A DNA stretch of 64,000 nucleotides from Dromaius novaehollandiae (taxonomy: Eukaryota > Chordata > Aves > Casuariiformes > Dromaiidae), in assembly GCF_036370855.1 (NCBI RefSeq), contig NW_026991372.1, positions 712,063-776,062 of the forward strand, read 5' to 3'. The notes beneath the pieces were generated by a model. The model made no database searches, was not told the DNA's origin, and was given only the letters and a program-made list of their open reading frames with translations. The position numbers and the translations under genes were made by a program. Shown piece by piece: positions 14,017 to 27,167 of this stretch; position 1 is the first letter of the stretch, and every line of letters starts with the position of its first letter.

Positions 14017-17000
14017 GTGGTCATCGCCACCCCTTCCACATTTCTCCCTTCTTCCCCAGAGCCATTTCTTGACAGTGTAGACGCCTTAGCACCCCTCTAG
14101 TGCGCTCTGGACCCCTCTTTTCCACAGAATTGGGCCACCCAGATATCTTTGGGACCTCCAGACTCCTTCGACCCCCGCCAGTCTCCTCACAACCCCTCCT
14201 GATTTCTCCCTTCTTCCCCAGAGGCATTTCTTGACAGTGTAGATGCCTTAGCACCCCTCTACTGTGCTCTGGACCCCCCTTTTCCACAGAATTGGGCCCA
14301 CCAGATATCTTTCGGATCTCCAGACGCTTTAGACACCATCTAGTCTCCTTGCAACCCCTCCAGATTTCTCCCTTCTTCCCCAGAGGAATTTCTTGACCAT
14401 GTAGACCCCTTAGCACCCCTCTAGTGCACTCTGGACCCCTCTGTTCCACAGAATTGGGCGCCCCAGATATCTTTGGAACCTCCAGACCCCTTAGACACCC
14501 TCTAGTCTCCTCGCAACTCCTCCAGATTTCTCCCTTCTACCCCAGTGGCATTTCTTCACAGCGTAGACACCTTAGCACCCCTCTAGTGCACTCTGGACCC
14601 CTCTTTTCCAAAGAATGGGGCCCCCGAGCTCTCCTCTGGGCCCCCAGACCCCTTAGACACCCCCTAGTCTCTTTGCAACCCCACCAGATTTCTCCCTTCT
14701 TCCTCAGAGGCATATCTGGACCATGTAGGCACCTTAGCACCCCTCTAGTGTGCTTTGGACCACTCTTTTCCACAGAACTGGGCCCCGCAGCTCTCTTCTG
14801 GCCCCCCAGACCCCTTAGACCGCCTCTAGTCTCCTCGCAACCCCTGCAGATTTCTCCCTTCTTCCCCAGAAGCATTTATGGACAGTGTAGATGGCTTAGC
14901 ACCCCTCTAGTGCACTCTGGACCCCTCTGTTCCACAGAATTGGGCCCCCTAGATATCTTAGGGGTCTCCCACCCCTTAGACACTCTCTAGTCTCCTCGCA
15001 ACCCCTCCAGATTTCTCCCTTCTTCCCCAGAGCCATTTCTTGACAGTGTAGACCGCTTAGCACCCCACTAGTGCACTCTGGACCCCTCTTTTCCACAGAA
15101 TGGGGGCCCCCAGATATCTTTGGGGCCTCGAGACCCCTTAGACACCGTCTAGTCTCCTTGCAGCCCCTCCAGATATCTCCCTTCTTCCCCAGAGGCATTT
15201 CTTGATAGTGTACACGCCTTAACACCCCTCTAGTGCACTCTGGACCCCTCTTTTCCACAGAATGGGCCCCCCCAGCTCTCTTGTGGGCCTCTAACCCCGT
15301 TAAACCCCCTCTAGTCTCCTCGCAACCCCTCCAGATTTCTTCTTTCTTCCCCAGAGGCATTTCTTGACAAAGTAAACCACGTAGCATCCCTCTAGTGCAC
15401 TCTGGACCCCTCTTTTCCACAGGATTGTGCCCCCCAGATATCTTTGGGACCTCCAGGCCCCTTAGACACCCTCTAGTCTCCTAGCAACCCCTCCAGATTT
15501 CTTCTTTCTTCCCTAGAGGCATTATTTGACAGTGTATACAGCTTAGCACCCCTCTAGTGCGCTCTGGACCCTTTTTTTTTTTCACAGAATTGGGCCCCCC
15601 AGATATATTTGGAATCTCCAGGCCCCTTAAACAGCCTCTAGTCTCCTCGCAACCCCTTCAGATTTTTCTGTTCTTCCCCAGAGGCATTTCTTGAGCGTGT
15701 AGACGCCTTAGCACCCCTCTAGTGCACTCTGGACCTGTCTTTTCCACAGAATTGGGCCCCCCAGCTGTCTTTTGGTCCCCAGACCACTTTAGACACCCTC
15801 TAGTCTCCTTGCAACCTCTCCAGATTTCTCCCTTCTTCCCCAGAGGCATTTCTAGCCCATGTAGACACCTTAACACTCCTCTACTGCGCGCTGGACCCCT
15901 CTTTTCTACAGAATTGGGCCCCCCAGCTCTCTTCTGGCCCCCCAGACCCCTTAGACACTTTCTAGTCTCCTCTCAACCCCTCCAGATTTCTCCCTTCTTC
16001 CCCAGAGGTATTTCTTGACAGTGTAGACCCCTTAGCATCCCTCTAGTGTGCTCTGGACCCCTCTTTTCCACAGAATTGGGCCCCGCAGATATCCTTGGGA
16101 CCTCTAGGCCGCTTAGACACTCTCTAGTCTCCTCGCAACTCCTCCAGATTTCTCCCTTCTTCCCCAGAGGCATTTCTAGTCCATGTAGAAACGTAAGCAC
16201 TCCTCTAGTGTGGTCTGGACCCCTTTTTTCCACAGAACGGGGCCCACCAGCCCTCTTCTGCTCCCCCAGACCCCTTAGACCCCCTCTAGTCTCCTGGCAA
16301 CCACTCCAGATTTCTCCCTTCTTCCCCAGAGGCATTTCTGGACCATGTAGACCCCTTAGCACCCCTCTAGTGCACTCTGGATCCCTCTTTTCCACAGAAT
16401 GGGTCCCCCCGCCAGCTATCTTTTGGCCCCCCAGACGCCTTAGACACCCTCTAGTCTCCTCGCAACCCCTCCAGATTTCTCCCTTCTTCCCCAGAGGCAT
16501 TTCTTGACAGTGTAGACGCCTTAGCACCCCTCTAGTGCGCTCTGGACCCCTCTTTTCCACAGGATTGTGCCCCCCAGATATCTTTGGGACCTCCAGACCC
16601 CTTTAGACACCCTCTAGTCTCCTCGCATCTCCTCCAGATTTCTCCCTTCTACCCCAGAGCCATTTCTTCACAGTGTAGACGCCTTAGCACCCCTCTAGTG
16701 CGCTCTGGACCCCTCTTTTCCACAGAATTGGGTCCCCCCAGCTCTCATCTGGCCCCCTAGGCCCCTTAGACCCCCTCTAGTCTCCTCGCAACCCCTCCAG
16801 ATTACACTCTTCTTCCCCAGAGGCATTTCTAGCCCATGTAGACACCTTAGCACTCCTCTAGTGTGCTCTGGAACTGTCTTCTCCACAGAATTGGGTCCCG
16901 CAGCTCTCTTCTGGCCTCCCAGGCCCCTTAGATTCCTTTTAATCTCTTCGCAACCCCCTTCAGATTTCTCCCTTCTTCCCCAGAGGCATTTCTAGACCAT

Positions 17001-20000
17001 GTAGACGCCTTAGCACCCCTCTAGTGTGCTCTGGAACCCTCTTTTCCACAGAATTGGGCCCCCCAGATATCTTTGAGACCTCCAGACCCCTTAGACCTCC
17101 TCTAGTCTCATTGCAACTCCTCCAGATTTCTCCCTTCTTTCCCAGAGGCATTTCTTGACTATGTAGACACCTTAGCACTCCTCTAGTGCACTCTGGACCC
17201 CTCTTTTCCACAGAATTGGGCCCCCTAGATATCTTCGGGGTCTCCACACCCCTTAGACACTCTCTAGTCTCCTCGCAACCCCTCCAGATTTCTCTCTTCT
17301 TCCCCAGAGCCATTTCTTGACAGTGTAGACCGCTTAGCACCCCACTAGTGCACTCTGGACCCCTCTTTTCCACAGAATGGGGCTCCCCAGATATCTTTGG
17401 GGCCTCGAGACCCCTTAGACACCGTCTAGTCTCCTTGCAACCCCTCCAGATTTCTCCCTTCTTCCCCAGAGGCATTTCTTGATAGTGTACACGCCTTAAC
17501 ACCCCTCTAGTGCACTCTGGACCCCTCTTTTCCACAGAATGGGCCCCCCCAGGCTCTCTTGTGGGCCTCTAACCCCGTTAAACCCCCTCTAGTCTCCTCA
17601 CAACCCCTCCAGATTTCTTCTTTCTTCCCCAGAGGCATTTCTTGACAAAGTAAACCACGTAGCACCCCTCTAGTGCACTCTGGACCCCTCTTTTCCACAG
17701 GATTGTGTCCCCCAGATATCTTTGGGCCCTCCAGGCCCCTTAGACACCCTCTAGTCTCCTTGCAACCCCTCCAGATTTCTCCCTTCTTCCCCAGAGGCAT
17801 TTCTTGACAGTGTAGACCACTTAACACCCCACTAGTGCACTCTGGACCCCTCTTTTCCACAGAATTGGGCCCCCTAGATATCTTCGGGGTCTCCACACCC
17901 CTTAGACACTCTCTAGTCTCCTCGCAACCCCTCCAGATTTCTCTCTTCTTCCCCAGAGCCATTTCTTGACAGTGTAGACCACTTAGCACCCCACTAGTGC
18001 ACTCTGGACCCCTCTTTTCCACAGAATGGGGCTCCCCAGATATCTTTGGGGCCTCGAGACCCCTTAGACACCGTCTAGTCTCCTTGCAACCCCTCCAGAT
18101 TTCTCCCTTCTTCCCCAGAGGCATTTCTTGACAGTGTAGACCACTTAACACCCCTCTAGTGCACTCTGGACCCCTCTTTTCCACAGGATTGTGCCCCCCA
18201 GATATCTTTGGGACCTCCAGACCCCTTTAGACACCCTCTAGTCTCCTCGCATCTCCTCCAGATTTCTCCCTTCTACCCCAGAGCCATTTCTTCACAGTGT
18301 AGACGCCTTAGCACCCCTCTAGTGCGCTCTGGACCCCTCTTTTCCACAGAATTGGGTCCCCCCAGCTCTCATCTGGCCCCCTAGGCCCCTTAGACCCCCT
18401 CTAGTCTCCTCGCAACCCCTCCAGATTACCCCCTTCTTCCCCAGAGGCATTTCTAGCCCATGTAGACACCTTAGCACTCCTCTAGTGTGCTCTGGAACTG
18501 TCTTCTCCACAGAATTGGGTCCCGCAGCTCTCTTCTGGCCTCCCAGGCCCCTTAGACTCCTTTTAATCTCTTCGCAACCCCCTTCAGATTTCTCCCTTCT
18601 TCCCCAGAGGCATTTCTAGACCATGTAGACGCCTTAGCACCCCTCTAGTGTGCTCTGGAACCCTCTTTTCCACAGAATTGGGCCCCCCAGATATCTTTGA
18701 GACCTCCAGACCCCTTAGACCTCCTCTAGTCTCATTGCAACTCCTCCAGATTTCTCCCTTCTTTCCCAGAGGCATTTCTTGACTATGTAGACACCTTAGC
18801 ACTCCTCTAGTGCACTCTGGACCCCTCTTTTCCACAGAATTGGGCCCCCTAGATATCTTAGGGGTCTCCACACCCCTTAGACACTCTCTAGTCTCCTCGC
18901 AACCCCTCCAGATTTCTCCCTTCTTCCCCAGAGCCATTTCTTGACAGTGTAGACGCCTTAGCACCCCTCTAGTGCGCTCTGGACCCCTCTTTTCCACAGA
19001 ATTGGGTCCCCCAGCACTCTTCTGGCCCGCAGGCCACTTAGACACCCTCTAGTCTCCTCGCAACCCCTCCAGATTTCTTCTTTCTTCCCTAGAGGCATTA
19101 TATGACAGTGTATACACTTTAGCACTCCTCTAGTGCGCTCTGGACCCTTTTTTTTCACAGAATTGGGCCCCCCAGATATATTTGGAGTCTCCAGGCCCCT
19201 TAGACACCCTCTAGTCTCCTCGCAACCCCTTCAGATTTTTCTGTTCTTCCCCAGAGGCATTTCTTGAGCGTGTAGACGCCTTAGCACCCCTCTAGTGCAC
19301 TCTGGACCCCTCTTTTCCACAGAATTGGGACCCCAGCTGTCTTGTGGCCCCCAGGCCCCTTAGGCATCCTCTAGTCTCCTTGCAACCCTCTCCAGATTTC
19401 TCCCTTCTTCCCCAGAGGCATTTCTAGTCCATGTAGACACGTAAGCACTCCTCTAGTGTGCTCTGGATCCCTTTTTTCCACATAATGGGGCTCCCCAACT
19501 CTCTTCTGGCCCCCCAGACCCCTTAGACACCCTCTAGTCTCCTCACAACCCCTCCAGATTTCTCCCTTCTTCCCCAGAGGCATTTCTTGACAGTGTAGAC
19601 GCCTTAGCACCCCTCTAGTGCACTCTGGATCCCTCTTTTCCACAGAATTGGGCCCCGCAGATATCCTTGGGACCTCCAGGCCCCTTAGACCCCCTCTAGT
19701 CTCCTCGCAACCCCTCCAGATTTCTCCCTTCTTCCCCAGAGCCGTTTCGTGACAGTGTAGACCCCTTAGCATCCCTCTAGTGTGCTCTGGACCCCTCTTT
19801 TCCACAGAATTGGGCCCCACAGATATCTTTGGGACCTCCAGACCCCTTAGACACTCTCCAATCTCCTCGCAACCCCTCCAGATTTCTCCCTTCTTCCCCA
19901 GATCCATTTCTAGTCCATGTAGAAACGTAAGAACTCCTCTAGTGTGCTCTGGACCCCTTTTTTCCACAGAACGGGGCCCACCAGCCCTCTTCTGCTCCCC

Positions 20001-20186
20001 CAGACCCCTTAGACCCCCTCTAGTCTCCTTGCAACCCCTCCAGATTTCTCCCTTCTTCCCCAGAGGCATTTCTGGAGCATGTAGACCCATCAGCACACCT
20101 CTAGTGCGCTCTGGACCCCTCTTTGCCACAGAATGGCCCCCCCCCCCAGCTCTCTTGTGGGTCTCTAGTCCTCTTAGACAGCCTCT
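14017..20186. repeat. Higher-order-repeat period of 6,170 bp (~38 monomers)
   Basis: Bounded by the marker monomer at 14017 and 20187. Blocks at 14424-16507 recur at 20594-22676 with offset 6,169-6,170 and very few differences, for example cgcaacc to cacaacc in one monomer. Confidence 0.82.
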
Positions 20187-23100
20187 GTGGTCATCGCCAC
20201 CCCTTCCACATTTCTCCCTTCTTCCCCAGAGCCATTTCTTGACAGTGTAGACGCCTTAGCACCCCTCTAGTGCGCTCTGGACCCCTCTTTTCCACAGAAT
20301 TGGGCCACCCAGATATCTTTGGGACCTCCAGACTCCTTCGACCCCCGCCAGTCTCCTCACAACCCCTCCTGATTTCTCCCTTCTTCCCCAGAGGCATTTC
20401 TTGACAGTGTAGATGCCTTAGCACCCCTCTACTGTGCTCTGGACCCCCCTTTTCCACAGAATTGGGCCCACCAGATATCTTTCGGATCTCCAGACGCTTT
20501 AGACACCATCTAGTCTCCTTGCAACCCCTCCAGATTTCTCCCTTCTTCCCCAGAGGAATTTCTTGACCATGTAGACCCCTTAGCACCCCTCTAGTGCACT
20601 CTGGACCCCTCTGTTCCACAGAATTGGGCGCCCCAGATATCTTTGGAACCTCCAGACCCCTTAGACACCCTCTAGTCTCCTCGCAACTCCTCCAGATTTC
20701 TCCCTTCTACCCCAGTGGCATTTCTTCACAGCGTAGACACCTTAGCACCCCTCTAGTGCACTCTGGACCCCTCTTTTCCAAAGAATGGGGCCCCCGAGCT
20801 CTCCTCTGGGCCCCCAGACCCCTTAGACACCCCCTAGTCTCTTTGCAACCCCACCAGATTTCTCCCTTCTTCCTCAGAGGCATATCTGGACCATGTAGGC
20901 ACCTTAGCACCCCTCTAGTGTGCTTTGGACCACTCTTTTCCACAGAACTGGGCCCCGCAGCTCTCTTCTGGCCCCCCAGACCCCTTAGACCGCCTCTAGT
21001 CTCCTCGCAACCCCTGCAGATTTCTCCCTTCTTCCCCAGAAGCATTTATGGACAGTGTAGATGGCTTAGCACCCCTCTAGTGCACTCTGGACCCCTCTGT
21101 TCCACAGAATTGGGCCCCCTAGATATCTTAGGGGTCTCCCACCCCTTAGACACTCTCTAGTCTCCTCGCAACCCCTCCAGATTTCTCCCTTCTTCCCCAG
21201 AGCCATTTCTTGACAGTGTAGACCGCTTAGCACCCCACTAGTGCACTCTGGACCCCTCTTTTCCACAGAATGGGGGCCCCCAGATATCTTTGGGGCCTCG
21301 AGACCCCTTAGACACCGTCTAGTCTCCTTGCAGCCCCTCCAGATATCTCCCTTCTTCCCCAGAGGCATTTCTTGATAGTGTACACGCCTTAACACCCCTC
21401 TAGTGCACTCTGGACCCCTCTTTTCCACAGAATGGGCCCCCCCAGCTCTCTTGTGGGCCTCTAACCCCGTTAAACCCCCTCTAGTCTCCTCACAACCCCT
21501 CCAGATTTCTTCTTTCTTCCCCAGAGGCATTTCTTGACAAAGTAAACCACGTAGCATCCCTCTAGTGCACTCTGGACCCCTCTTTTCCACAGGATTGTGC
21601 CCCCCAGATATCTTTGGGACCTCCAGGCCCCTTAGACACCCTCTAGTCTCCTAGCAACCCCTCCAGATTTCTTCTTTCTTTCCTAGAGGCATTATTTGAC
21701 AGTGTATACAGCTTAGCACCCCTCTAGTGCGCTCTGGACCCTTTTTTTTTTCACAGAATTGGGCCCCCCAGATATATTTGGAATCTCCAGGCCCCTTAAA
21801 CAGCCTCTAGTCTCCTCGCAACCCCTTCAGATTTTTCTGTTCTTCCCCAGAGGCATTTCTTGAGCGTGTAGACGCCTTAGCACCCCTCTAGTGCACTCTG
21901 GACCTGTCTTTTCCACAGAATTGGGCCCCCCAGCTGTCTTTTGGTCCCCAGACCACTTTAGACACCCTCTAGTCTCCTTGCAACCTCTCCAGATTTCTCC
22001 CTTCTTCCCCAGAGGCATTTCTAGCCCATGTAGACACCTTAACACTCCTCTACTGCGCGCTGGACCCCTCTTTTCTACAGAATTGGGCCCCCCAGCTCTC
22101 TTCTGGCCCCCCAGACCCCTTAGACACTTTCTAGTCTCCTCTCAACCCCTCCAGATTTCTCCCTTCTTCCCCAGAGGTATTTCTTGACAGTGTAGACCCC
22201 TTAGCATCCCTCTAGTGTGCTCTGGACCCCTCTTTTCCACAGAATTGGGCCCCGCAGATATCCTTGGGACCTCTAGGCCGCTTAGACACTCTCTAGTCTC
22301 CTCGCAACTCCTCCAGATTTCTCCCTTCTTCCCCAGAGGCATTTCTAGTCCATGTAGAAACGTAAGCACTCCTCTAGTGTGGTCTGGACCCCTTTTTTCC
22401 ACAGAACGGGGCCCACCAGCCCTCTTCTGCTCCCCCAGACCCCTTAGACCCCCTCTAGTCTCCTGGCAACCACTCCAGATTTCTCCCTTCTTCCCCAGAG
22501 GCATTTCTGGACCATGTAGACCCCTTAGCACCCCTCTAGTGCACTCTGGATCCCTCTTTTCCACAGAATGGGTCCCCCCGCCAGCTATCTTTTGGCCCCC
22601 CAGACGCCTTAGACACCCTCTAGTCTCCTCGCAACCCCTCCAGATTTCTCCCTTCTTCCCCAGAGGCATTTCTTGACAGTGTAGACGCCTTAGCACCCCT
22701 CTAGTGCGCTCTGGACCCCTCTTTTTCACAGGATTGTGCCCCCCAGATATCTTTGGGACCTCCAGACCCCTTTAGACACCCTCTAGTCTCCTCGCATCTC
22801 CTCCAGATTTCTCCCTTCTACCCCAGAGCCATTTCTTCACAGTGTAGACGCCTTAGCACCCCTCTAGTGCGCTCTGGACCCCTCTTTTCCACAGAATTGG
22901 GTCCCCCCAGCTCTCATCTGGCCCCCTAGGCCCCTTAGACCCCCTCTAGTCTCCTCGCAACCCCTCCAGATTACACTCTTCTTCCCCAGAGGCATTTCTA
23001 GCCCATGTAGACACCTTAGCACTCCTCTAGTGTGCTCTGGAACTGTCTTCTCCACAGAATTGGGTCCCGCAGCTCTCTTCTGGCCTCCCAGGCCCCTTAG

Positions 23101-26100
23101 ACTCCTTTTAATCTCTTCGCAACCCCCTTCAGATTTCTCCCTTCTTCCCCAGAGGCATTTCTAGACCATGTAGACGCCTTAGCACCCCTCTAGTGTGCTC
23201 TGGAACCCTCTTTTCCACAGAATTGGGCCCCCCAGATATCTTTGAGACCTCCAGACCCCTTAGACCTCCTCTAGTCTCATTGCAACTCCTCCAGATTTCT
23301 CCCTTCTTTCCCAGAGGCATTTCTTGACTATGTAGACACCTTAGCACTCCTCTAGTGCACTCTGGACCCCTCTTTTCCACAGAATTGGGCCCCCTAGATA
23401 TCTTCGGGGTCTCCACACCCCTTAGACACTCTCTAGTCTCCTCGCAACCCCTCCAGATTTCTCTCTTCTTCCCCAGAGCCATTTCTTGACAGTGTAGACC
23501 ACTTAGCACCCCACTAGTGCACTCTGGACCCCTCTTTTCCACAGAATGGGGCTCCCCAGATATCTTTGGGGCCTCGAGACCCCTTAGACACCGTCTAGTC
23601 TCCTTGCAACCCCTCCAGATTTCTCCCTTCTTCCCCAGAGGCATTTCTTGATAGTGTACACGCCTTAACACCCCTCTAGTGCACTCTGGACCCCTCTTTT
23701 CCACAGAATGGGCCCCCCCAGGCTCTCTTGTGGGCCTCTAACCCCGTTAAACCCCCTCTAGTCTCCTCACAACCCCTCCAGATTTCTTCTTTCTTCCCCA
23801 GAGGCATTTCTTGACAAAGTAAACCACGTAGCACCCCTCTAGTGCACTCTGGACCCCTCTTTTCCACAGGATTGTGTCCCCCAGATATCTTTGGGCCCTC
23901 CAGGCCCCTTAGACACCCTCTAGTCTCTTAGCAACCCCTCCAGATTTCTCCCTTCTTCCCCAGAGGCATTTCTTGACAGTGTAGACCACTTAACACCCCA
24001 CTAGTGCACTCTGGACCCCTCTTTTCCACAGAATTGGGCCCCCTAGATATCTTCGGGGTCTCCACACCCCTTAGACACTCTCTAGTCTCCTCGCAACCCC
24101 TCCAGATTTCTCTCTTCTTCCCCAGAGCCATTTCTTGACAGTGTAGACCACTTAGCACCCCACTAGTGCACTCTGGACCCCTCTTTTCCACAGAATGGGG
24201 CTCCCCAGATATCTTTGGGGCCTCGAGACCCCTTAGACACCGTCTAGTCTCCTTGCAACCCCTCCAGATTTCTCCCTTCTTCCCCAGAGGCATTTCTTGA
24301 CAGTGTAGACCACTTAACACCCCTCTAGTGCACTCTGGACCCCTCTTTTCCACAGGATTGTGCCCCCCAGATATCTTTGGGACCTCCAGACCCCTTTAGA
24401 CACCCTCTAGTCTCCTCGCATCTCCTCCAGCTTTCTCCCTTCTACCCCAGAGCCATTTCTTCACAGTGTAGACACCTTAGCACCCCTCTAGTGCGCTCTG
24501 GACCCCTCTTTTCCACAGAATTGGGTCCCCCCAGCTCTCATCTGGCCCCCTAGGCCCCTTAGACCCCCTCTAGTCTCCTCGCAACCCCTCCAGATTACAC
24601 TCTTCTTCCCCAGAGGCATTTCTAGCCCATGTAGACACCTTAGCACTCCTCTAGTGTGCTCTGGAACTGTCTTCTCCACAGAATTGGGTCCCGCAGCTCT
24701 CTTCTGGCCTCCCAGGCCCCTTAGACTCCTTTTAATCTCTTCGCAACCCCCTTCAGATTTCTCCCTTCTTCCCCAGAGGCATTTCTAGACCATGTAGACG
24801 CCTTAGCACCCCTCTAGTGTGCTCTGGAACCCTCTTTTCCACAGAATTGGGCCCCCCAGATATCTTTGAGACCTCCAGACCCCTTAGACCTCCTCTAGTC
24901 TCATTGCAACTCCTCCAGATTTCTCCCTTCTTTCCCAGAGGCATTTCTTGACTATGTAGACACCTTAGCACTCCTCTAGTGCACTCTGGACCCCTCTTTT
25001 CCACAGAATTGGGCCCCCTAGATATCTTCGGGGTCTCCACACCCCTTAGACACTCTCTAGTCTCCTCGCAACCCCTCCAGATTTCTCCCTTCTTCCCCAG
25101 AGCCATTTCTTGACAGTGTAGACCACTTAGCACCCCACTAGTGCACTCTGGACCCCTCTTTTCCACAGGATTGTGTCCCCCAGATATCTTTGGGCCCTCC
25201 AGGCCCCTTAGACACCCTCTAGTCTCTTAGCAACCCCTCCAGATTTCTTCTTTCTTCCCTAGAGGCATTTCTTGACAGTATAGACGCCTTAGCACCCCTC
25301 TAGTGCACTCTGGACCCCTCTTTTCCACAGAATGGGGCCCCCCGAGCTGTCTTCTGGCCCCCCAGACCAGTTAGACATCCTCTCGTCTCCTCGCAACCCC
25401 TCCAGATTTCTCCCTTCTTCCCCAGAGGCATTTCTTGACAGTGTAGACGCCTTAGCACCCCTCTAGTGCGCTCTGGACCCCTCTGTTCCACAGAATTGGG
25501 TCCCCCAGCACTCTTCTGGCCCGCAGGCCACTTAGACACCCTCTAGTCTCCTCGCAATCCCTCCAGATTTCTTCTTTCTTCCCTAGAGGCATTATATGAC
25601 AGTGTATACAGTTTAGCACCCCTCTAGTGCGCTCTGGACCCTTTTTTTTCACAGAATTGGGCCCCCCAGATATATTTGGAATCTTCAGGCCCCTTAGACA
25701 CCCTCTAGTCTCCTCGCAACCCCTTCAGATTTTTCTGTTCTTCCCCAGAGGCATTTATGGACCATGTAGATGTCTTAGCACCCCTCTAGTGCACTCTGGA
25801 CCCCTCTTTTCCACAGAATGGGGCCCCCCGAGCTCTATTCTGGCCCCCCAGACCAGTTAGACATCCTCTCGCCTGCTCGCAACCCCTCCAGATTTCTCTC
25901 TTCTTCCCCAGAGGCATTTATGGACAGTGTAGACCCCTTAGCACCCCTCTAGTGCGCTCTGGACCCCTCTTTTCCACAGAATTGGGTCCCCCGGCACTCT
26001 TCTGGCCCGCAGGCCACTTAGACACTCTCTAGTCTCCTCGCAACCCCTCCAGATTTCTTCTTTCTTCCCTAGAGGCATTATATGACAGTGTATACACTTT

Positions 26101-27167
26101 AGCACTCCTCTAGTGCACTCTGGACCCTTTATTTTCACAGAATTGGGCCCCCCAGATATATTTGGAGTCTCCAGGCCCCTTAGACACCCTCTAGTCTCCT
26201 CGCAACCCCTTCAGATTTTTCTGTTCTTCCCCAGAGGCATTTCTTGAGCGTGTAGACGCCTTAGCACCCCTCTAGTGCACTCTGGACCCCTCTTTTCCAC
26301 AGAATTGGGACCCCAGCTGTCTTGTGGCCCCCAGGCCCCTTAGGCATCCTCTAGTCTCCTTGCAACCCTCTCCAGATTTCTCCCTTCTTCCCCAGAGGCA
26401 TTTCTAGTCCATGTAGACACGTAAGCACTCCTCTAGTGTGCTCTGGATCCCTTTTTTCCACATAACGGGGCTCCCCAACTCTCTTCTGGCCCCCCAGACC
26501 CCTTAGACACCCTCTAGTCTCCTCACAACCCCTCCAGATTTCTCCCTTCTTCCCCAGAGGCATTTCTTGACAGTGTAGACGCCTTAGCACCCCTCTAGTG
26601 CACTCTGGATCCCTCTTTTCCACAGAATTGGGCCCCGCAGATATCCTTGGGACCTCCAGGCCCCTTAGACCCCCTCTAGTCTCCTCGCAACCCCTCCAGA
26701 TTTCTCCCTTCTTCCCCAGAGCCGTTTCGTGACAGTGTAGACCCCTTAGCATCCCTCTAGTGTGCTCTGGACCCCTCTTTTCCACAGAATTGGGCCCCAC
26801 AGATATCTTTGGGACCTCCAGACCCCTTAGACACTCTCCAATCTCCTCGCAACCCCTTCCACATTTCTCCCTTCTTCCCCAGATCCATTTCTAGTCCATG
26901 TAGAAACGTAAGAACTCCTCTAGTGTGCTCTGGACCCCTTTTTTCCACAGAACGGGGCCCACCAGCCCTCTTCTGCTCCCCCAGACCCCTTAGACCCCCT
27001 CTAGTCTCCTTGCAACCCCTCCAGATTTCTCCCTTCTTCCCCAGAGGCATTTCTGGAGCATGTAGACCCATCAGCACACCTCTAGTGCGCTCTGGACCCC
27101 TCTTTGCCACAGAATGGCCCCCCCCCCCAGCTCTCTTGTGGGTCTCTAGTCCTCTTAGACAGCCTCT
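20187..27167. repeat. Higher-order-repeat period of 6,981 bp (~43 monomers)
   Basis: Bounded by the marker monomer at 20187 and 27168. It is about 811 bp, or five monomers, longer than the preceding period, so the copies differ by whole-monomer gains and losses. The monomer before the end marker (about 26850) has exchanged its usual box for the 'ccttccacatttctccc' version of its neighbour, which looks like a small conversion tract. Confidence 0.8.
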